Shown here: piece by piece, positions 18,480 through 23,896 of the stretch | Position numbering within the stretch: position 1 is the first letter of the stretch | Layout: each line of letters starts with the position of its first letter | Source: Welwitschia mirabilis | Taxonomy: Eukaryota; Gnetophyta; Gnetopsida; Welwitschiales | Direction: 5' to 3' | Assembly (NCBI GenBank): GCA_051453625.1 | Contig: JBOZIK010000001.1 | Coordinates: 264,951,772 to 264,975,667, forward strand | DNA: 23,896 nucleotides | Notes under the pieces: generated by a model | What the model was told of the DNA's origin: nothing | Databases searched by the model: none | Seen by the model: only the letters and a program-made list of their open reading frames with translations | Made by a program: the position numbers and the translations under genes

Positions 18480-20249
18480 ATAAAGCATGTTGGGATAAGT
18501 TTTTCATATGAATTCTTCATTTTCCCATCTATATTGGTTATAGTGGTACCATTTAATTAATACTTCTCTAACAATATTTCCTCTTAGTTTATTTTTTCTC
18601 CTATCTTTAATTCTATATGGTTTAATAGCTAAAAGGTTTCATTAATGCTAATGTAAGATACTAGTTGTACTCAAAACCATTTGGTTAGGAGGTTGAATTT
18701 GTACCCTAATTTACCAATTATTTGTATAATGGGATAGCATCCACAATGTTAACAGATAACTTATCATATTTTCCCAACCTTTAGAATGTCCCTTTTAGCT
18801 TAATGCTCAATAAAACTTGATTACCAACTTGGAAAATTTGATGGAAATGTTCCAATTAAAATGCTTATTACATCTTTCTTAAGAACCTTATAGTTCCTTT
18901 TGGATTTTTCTAATTATGTCCTCTATTTTCTAAATTTCTTCTTATTGTTATCTTTATCTCTATATGGGGTCTATCTAAGTGATTGGAGTTGCATAGTTTC
19001 TATTATATATATAGTTTTAAAGGAAGCACATTTAATGAATGACTAGTATCCTTGATGATAAGAAAATTTTTCTAGATAGGAATACTCCTTTTAGCTAGTG
19101 GGTTAACTTATGACATTATGCCTTGGTAAATATTCTAATATATGGTTTACCTACTCTATTTATCCATTATTTTTAAGGTAAAAAATAGTAGTAAAGAATA
19201 CTTACATCCTTAATTTCTTAAAGAATTCCTACTATAAGTTTGACATAAACTTTGGACCATAGTCAGAGGTAATAATTTTTAGGGTACCATCTAGTTTAAA
19301 AATATTCTTTATGAATTGTCTTGCAATCTCTTCTACTATTTCCATAGTCTTATTTGAAATAAAATGGGTTATCTTTACCTATTAACACATACAAATATTA
19401 TGTCATGTTTAATTGTTTAGGATAGCTCTATAATAAAGTCTATTGTAATCTTCTCCCATTCCATGATGGTACTTCTAAAGGTTTTAAGAATCCAATTGGT
19501 TCTTGCTATTCCACCTTAATCTTTTGACAAATTGAGCACTCTTTGATGAAGTTATTGTAAAGTGTTATATGCTTTAACAAACTCAAAATATCATGTAATC
19601 TCTTTTACTATTTTCATAGTATCAGTTGGAATAAAATGAGTTATCTTTGTTAACCTTTTAACACATACAAATATTATGTCATGTTGTTTAACTATTTTAG
19701 AAAACCTTATGATAAAGTCTATTATAATATTCTTCCATTTCCATGATGGTACTTCTAAAAGTTTCAAGAATCTAAGTGGTTTTTATTTTTCCACCTTAAT
19801 CTTTTAACAAATTGAGCATTCTTTAATGTAGTCATCATGAAGTGGTATATGTTATAATAAACTCAAGATGTCTTGCATATAAAATTCATGATCTTCTTAA
19901 AAAATTCTTTGTTACTAAGGTTCTTTTGGAATGCATACTCTTCTATTTCTTATTAACACATCATCTTAAGTTAAATGATAGGGTTATACTTCTTCTTATT
20001 ATAATATTTTCTTTTAAATTTCCCCAAATAGTTTAGGGTAATTATGTCCTAATGTTTTTGATCATTTCTAAGTTAACTATGCATATCATGATGTATTACA
20101 TTTGGCTAAGTGCATTAGCTATCATATCCTATTTCATAGGTGTTTATTTTAGATCAAAGTGATGTTCCACCAATAGCTTCATCCATCCTCTTTATATCAT
20201 GCTTAGAAGGGTTGTTTCTATAATAATTCTAAACTCTTTTGATCTATTT
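18480..20249 (-). pseudogene. Chromovirus (Ty3/gypsy, Tekay/Del-like) pol: RNase H end, integrase, chromodomain
   Basis: Reading from 20249 down: the RNase H C-terminus (KEFRIIIE, RGWMKLLVEHHFDLK, IANALS against family ...RWMELL...DFDIKYTPGKENVVADALS); the linker VCIPKEP near 19930; the H2C2 zinc finger Cys pair CSIC; KVExQxP...LEVPSWKW; the first integrase Asp block (IDFII), RLTKITHFIP; then, after an internal duplication, SDYGPKF (second Asp, near 19260) and NNGxIExVNHILEYLPRHN (catalytic Glu, near 19150). A C-terminal FQVGNQVLL...LGKYDKLS block (about 18720-18830) leads to a chromodomain-like end, RIKDRRKNKLRG, VLIKWYHYNQYRWENEEFI, YPNML (about 18480-18640). Many stops and frameshifts. Reverse transcriptase and gag are missing because the copia LTR cuts in at 20249; they would lie right of the window. 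Confidence 0.85.
19320..19876 (-). repeat. ~280-bp tandem duplication inside the chromovirus integrase
   Basis: 19320-19593 and 19594-19876 are diverged tandem copies: CCATGATGGTACTTCTAAA occurs at 19461 and 19741, exactly 280 bp apart, and TGCAATCTC/TGTAATCTC at 19322 and 19594. Each copy encodes CSIC, the LEVPSWxW motif and the start of the integrase core, so the zinc finger and first catalytic Asp region appear twice. The second Asp and Glu occur only once, downstream of copy 19320-19593. Confidence 0.85.
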
Positions 20250-20531
20250 AAAGGATCTAGAATCCTAGAGGCGAGGTGAATAGGATTCAAAAATAAATAA
20301 CCTCAAAATATATCTTTACAAGTATTGAAAATTAAAAAATATTTATTCATATGAAATACAAAAATTAATCTAAAAGAAAAATAACCGAAAGCATAAAATA
20401 CGAATGAAGATAGACACATGATTTATAGTGACTTAAAAGACCCCCTACTCCACTTTTGGTAATTAGATTTTATCCAAGCTTAATATAGATCTTTATTAAT
20501 TACTTTATAGGTATTTTAGGTTTATTTATAA

Positions 20532-21090
20532 CCTTTTATAATTAAACTTTTTAGAGGCTTAGTTTCAATATTTAGNNNNNNNNNNNNNNNNNNNNNNNNN
20601 NNNNNNNNNNNNNNNNNNNNNNNNNNNNNNNNNNNNNNNNNNNNNNNNNNNNNNNNNNNNNNNNNNNNNNNNNNNNNNNNNNNNNNNNNNNNNNNNNNNN
20701 NNNNNNNNNNNNNNNNNNNNNNNNNNNNNNNNNNNNNNNNNNNNNNNNNNNNNNNNNNNNNNNNNNNNNNNNNNNNNNNNNNNNNNNNNNNNNNNNNNNN
20801 NNNNNNNNNNNNNNNNNNNNNNNNNNNNNNNNNNNNNNNNNNNNNNNNNNNNNNNNNNNNNNNNNNNNNNNNNNNNNNNNNNNNNNNNNNNNNNNNNNNN
20901 NNNNNNNNNNNNNNNNNNNNNNNNNNNNNNNNNNNNNNNNNNNNNNNNNNNNNNNNNNNNNNNNNNNNNNNNNNNNNNNNNNNNNNNNNNNNNNNNNNNN
21001 NNNNNNNNNNNNNNNNNNNNNNNNNNNNNNNNNNNNNNNNNNNNNNCCTTTTATAATTAAACTTTTTAGAGGCTTAGTTTCAATATTTAG
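20532..21090 (-). repeat. Identical 44-bp repeats flanking the 471-N gap
   Basis: The 44 bases at 20532-20575 are repeated without a mismatch at 21047-21090, directly on both sides of the gap. They hold AAACTAAGCC on the minus strand, the counterpart of the 33-bp array unit of the plus LTR. The gap therefore most likely hides an unresolved tandem array. Confidence 0.85.
20576..21046. other. Assembly gap (471 N)
   Basis: Unlike the other three gaps its length is not a round number, so it was probably estimated from read pairs or a map. Confidence 0.95.
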
Positions 21091-21978
21091 AGAGAATGCT
21101 TTTTGGTAATAATAGCATGTTGTAATGCACAGCTTCCACCAGATCTAAAGTACAATAATAATAATGCTACACTGCTTGAAATGATATTACAATCCATGTA
21201 TGTACAGTGTAAAATAGATAGATTAAGTATTAATGATTACAAAAGTTATTTCTTCATCTTTGATCAGATAGAAGATATGATAATGAGTAGTCCAAAAGCT
21301 TGTTAAAAAGATATTTAAAAAAAGTGATGTAATTATTTTAATGGCTAAAAAATATATAAAAGAAAAATTTTAGGGTTTTACAAATGAAATAAATTCTCCA
21401 ACGAATAAAAATAAAATGCCAAATAGCTATAAAAATCCATTTTTGTCATGGCCAATCAACTCCTCAAAATATCCGATTAACTTATTAAGTGTCATCACTA
21501 AAGTCGGTTGCTTCCAACTTCTTCTAGTTGATCCACGTTTCTTATGTATTCATGTTTAGTTAACCACTTAGGGATCCAGTCAACCCCTCAAGGATCTAGT
21601 TGACTACATGTCTAGTTGACCACATTTTGGTCTAGTCAATCTAAAGTCTAGAAAAGTGTAGAAAACCTTTATGACCTGGGTCTAGTCAATCTATCACAAG
21701 TTTGGTTAACCCCTTGATGATAAAGAATAAAAACATTTCACTCTAGGTCCAATTGACCCCTTTAGAATCTAGTCGGGTACATAATAATCTGTCTTTGATA
21801 CCTCATAGTATAGGTTTGGTTGACTCTTTAAGGGTTTGAAGCTTATGATATTCAGGTAAAGTTTATGACAAATATTTGCAGCTTCTGACCTATAAGGATT
21901 AGTATTTTTTGTAAAGAATACAATACACTTTGCTAAATAGAAAATGTTATTTTGACATCAACTTGGCAAATTATAACA

Positions 21979-21992
21979 ATCTCCTACTTTGA
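21979..21992 (-). other. Polypurine tract of the minus-strand copia element
   Basis: Minus strand TCAAAGTAGGAGAT, preceded by GTTTGCCATTAATG and followed by the LTR start TGTTATAA; the counterpart of 12906-12919. Confidence 0.75.
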
Positions 21993-22517
21993 CATTAATG
22001 GCAAACTATACTTAGTTTAAAATATTAATTGGAAAACTCCCTTCAAATAATGCTCATTAAATTTGCAAAAGATTATTGAGCATGTATATCAAGGGTTTCC
22101 AACAAGATCAATAAATATAAACAATTTGAAGTATAGTTCATGAGATAGGTAATATTCATTAATAGATGTGACAAATTTAGAGATCATGATAAATGAGATA
22201 TTTAATATTCATTAATAAGTGTAATAAAATCATGAGTTATGATAAATGTATTATGCATTAATAAACAAGACAAAATGATACCAAATGCATTTCTATTACC
22301 TAATATTAAGCATTACAATAGAAAGATTCTTATAATATTAATTACAATTGATGGAAACTAATAAATACTACTAAGAAACAATTGATAACATCTGATACCA
22401 ATTGATAAAAGTTAAAAATAATATAGCTACTATTTCTCCCTCTTTTCACATTAATGACAAAGGAGAAAAACCTAAAATAACTAGCACAACTAATAAAATA
22501 ATAGAGAAGATAAGAAA
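21993..22517 (-). other. Copia 3' spacer of the minus-strand element
   Basis: Non-coding. It contains a second polypurine-like motif at 22432-22460 (minus strand CCTTTGTCATTAATGTG then AAAAGAGGGAGAAA) and, at 22386-22410, ATTGGTATCAGATG, which resembles a copia tRNA-Met primer site but lies in the wrong place. AATATTCATTAAT-containing blocks repeat at 22150-22260. Confidence 0.6.
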
Positions 22518-23495
22518 TTAACCAGATTCTTCTTCTTCTTCTTCTTCTTCTTCTTCTTCTTCTTCTCCTTCTTCTTCTTCTTCCTCCTCAGATTCTTCTT
22601 CAAAATCTAGGTTTTCTTCCTCTTTCTCTCCTTTGTTTATCTTTTGTTCTGAGCTACTGGTTTTCTTAGAAGTATCTGCTACCTTATAACCTGCTATAAT
22701 TAGAGCCTTTTTTATGTGCCTTGTATGAAAATCCAACCTCTTTAGGTATGAAAGAGTTTCTTTAGGAGAGGCTTGCTTAAAGAAGAAGACATAGAAGATT
22801 TCTTTGATCCAGCAAAAATATGCATGCATGATAAAGTTTCATGTCCAATGGTTAATACAAGAGTTAAAGTTTGTAAATTTGGTTATAAATAGACTTTAAA
22901 ATAATGACAAATATTAGTAATTAAAATAGAATAAGAAGAACCCTAGTCTTGTAATACTCTAAATAAGAAACCATGTTTTTTAACATAATGGCAAAAGCAT
23001 CAATGGAATGTCCAATTCCCACTAAATACAACAAATAAGCTCTATAGTTGAAGGTCTTATCACAATAAGCTACCAAAGGTAAGAAATTATAAGTAAAGAT
23101 CAAATGCAAAAAGCATTATTTTGGAGTAAGATAGGAGATGGAAGAGGTGATTTTTCATCAATGAAACTTAGCATAGAGCTCCCTAATGATCTTTGTCTTA
23201 TTCTCTATGGAACCACATAGGGACCAAAACTCCTCATAATCTCCTCTAAGGAGACTTATAAGGGAGGTAATAAGATCTACAGTAATCCAAATCCTCCTCC
23301 CCAAAATAAGGGCTATTAGGATAGAAGAGTCAGCATCAAAAAAGGCATTACAATAAAACATTCTAGTGAGAAAAGGATAGGCTAACCCTAAGATATTAAT
23401 AAAGCAGACAAATCTAGCTTATTTAAAATTCTTACCATATCTTTGAGTTCTCTTAGCTCTCTAGAAGCAATAGGCCTTTCTTAGTAGATAGGCTT
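22518..23495 (-). pseudogene. Transposase_32-like extra ORF, minus copy, 5'-truncated by an LTR
   Basis: Homologue of 1508-2559. The minus strand enters at KPIYxERPIASRELRELKDM (23493 down), matching KPVCQEWSVVTLEFKALRDV of the plus copy at codons 41-60. It continues AYPFLTRMFYCNAFFDADSS and ILGRRIWITVDLITSLISLL (23361-23158), then LHLIFTYNFLPLVAYCDK...YRAYLLYLVGIGHS (23109-22921), then FKQASPKETLSYLKRL, IIAGYKVADTSKKTSS and a long Glu tail ending at 22518. There are stops and two frame changes between the three open stretches. About 40 N-terminal codons are missing because an Athila-like LTR begins at 23496. This copy preserves the MFY...GRRIWITVDLI...LRGDYEEFW region that is frameshifted in the plus copy, and supports the Transposase_32-like call. 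Confidence 0.65.
22527..22600 (-). repeat. GAA/TTC microsatellite coding the Glu tail
   Basis: A nearly pure TTC run on the plus strand (22527-22566), continuing with interruptions to about 22600. Read in frame on the minus strand it gives poly-Glu. The plus-strand homologue has only a short Lys/Glu tail (KEKEKEEEEKESD). Confidence 0.9.
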
Positions 23496-23896
23496 TGTTG
23501 CGGCGTGTATTTGTGAAAGCTTTTACATTCAAAGAGATCTTGTCATTTATAACCAAAATAGATATTTTACATAATGCATCATACTAGTATGAGTGGGAAT
23601 AGACCCAAAATGTCATATTAACATTAAAATCTATGATTATAAGACTTAGGTTACTTTGTAAAAGAATATAGGAACCAAACATAAAGGATAAATGCAAAGA
23701 AATAAAGTGCAATGCACAATGCAAGATGCAACTATTCTAAATTCAAATGCAAAATGGAATTAACACTACTTGTTTTTAGCCTTAACAAATGCTACCCTTG
23801 ATAATCTATATCATTCAAGAAATTGTCACCAGATCAAGGGCAACATAGACTATAAGGGTCATCAAAGAAACTAACATGCAAATATGAAAACAAAAC
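23496..23896 (-). repeat. Partial Athila-like LTR inserted in the minus ORF
   Basis: Minus strand homologue of 12265-12650 and 3583-3968: shares TATAGTCTATGTTGCCCTTG, GGTAGC(C/A)TTTGTTAAGGCTA and CATTTTGCATTTG in the same order. It ends CACAAATACACGCCGCAACA at 23496, keeping the CA terminus and CpGs that the other two copies have lost. It continues past the right edge. No PBS follows, so it is the 3' LTR of an element outside the window or a solo LTR. Confidence 0.85.

Larger units (their letters stand above)
20249..21978 (-). repeat. 3' LTR of the minus-strand copia element
   Basis: Starts TGTTATAATTTGCC at 21978 on the minus strand and ends near 20249 after CACCTCGCCTCTAGGATTC, where chromovirus coding begins. 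Inside, in the same order as the plus LTR: GTCAAC/GTTGAC-type sites (21420-21840), a middle region, AAACTAAGCC repeat units, then CACTATAAATCATGTG. 1730 bp as written, 471 of them N. A plus-strand open frame at 21103-21306 is inside the LTR and has no supporting features. Confidence 0.8.

Noticed and set aside
19842-20036. Plus-strand open frame of 64 codons
   Set aside because: It is antisense to recognisable chromovirus RNase H/integrase coding and has no protein features.
21103-21306. Plus-strand open frame of 67 codons
   Set aside because: It lies inside the minus-strand copia LTR, whose homologue at 12920-14543 has no such frame.
22386-22410. TTGGTATCAGA on the minus strand, like a copia tRNA-Met primer site
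   Set aside because: It is not preceded by an LTR end and lies in the spacer before the 3' LTR; the plus copy has only CAATTGGTATTG. Probably coincidence or a relic.

Overview
The window reads as repeat-derived DNA from a plant nuclear genome. It is very A+T-rich and made of old LTR retrotransposons nested in one another. The lineages are plant ones: Ty1/copia, a chromovirus (Ty3/gypsy with chromodomain), and an Athila/Tat-like element with a tRNA-Asp primer site. No intact host gene, tRNA, rRNA or CRISPR array was seen. A seed plant is clear; a monocot is a guess. Four N runs are scaffold gaps.

Layout. (1) 1-2897: remains of a plus-strand Ty1/copia element: gag/zinc knuckle/protease remnant (1-1010), a spacer with a TATA box, and a broken extra ORF of the 'putative plant transposon protein' (Transposase_32-like) kind (1508-2559). 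(2) 2903-12650: a 9.75-kb LTR retrotransposon inserted into that copia element, with LTRs of 1066 and 1068 bp, a perfect AAAAT target duplication and a decayed tRNA-Asp PBS. No reverse transcriptase is visible. Instead it carries three diverged tandem copies of a reading frame I do not recognise. (3) 12656-14543: the rest of the host copia element, polypurine tract and 3' LTR, which holds a ~74-bp and a 33-bp tandem array. (4) 14544-18138: mostly non-coding A+T-rich DNA, one decayed unknown reading frame, a possible plus-strand LTR promoter, and the LTR start of the next element. (5) 18139-20249, minus strand: 3' part of a chromovirus (RNase H end, integrase with an internal ~280-bp tandem duplication, chromodomain). 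(6) 20249-23495, minus strand: 3' part of a second copia element related to (1)/(3), inserted in the chromovirus: Transposase_32-like ORF, two polypurine-like tracts and 3' LTR. (7) 23496-23896, minus strand: part of a third LTR of the Athila-like family, sitting inside that second ORF.

The two copia-type elements lie in inverted orientation about 5.7 kb apart, and each has been hit by an Athila-like insertion at a different point. Removing the 9.75-kb insertion makes the plus copy collinear with the minus copy. Nearly all inactivating changes in recognisable motifs are G>A or C>T, as expected for long-methylated, silenced DNA. Nothing here looks like a working gene set. The points of interest are the triplicated unknown frame in an element without visible polymerase, the extra ORF shared by the copia elements, and the tandem arrays where the assembly breaks.
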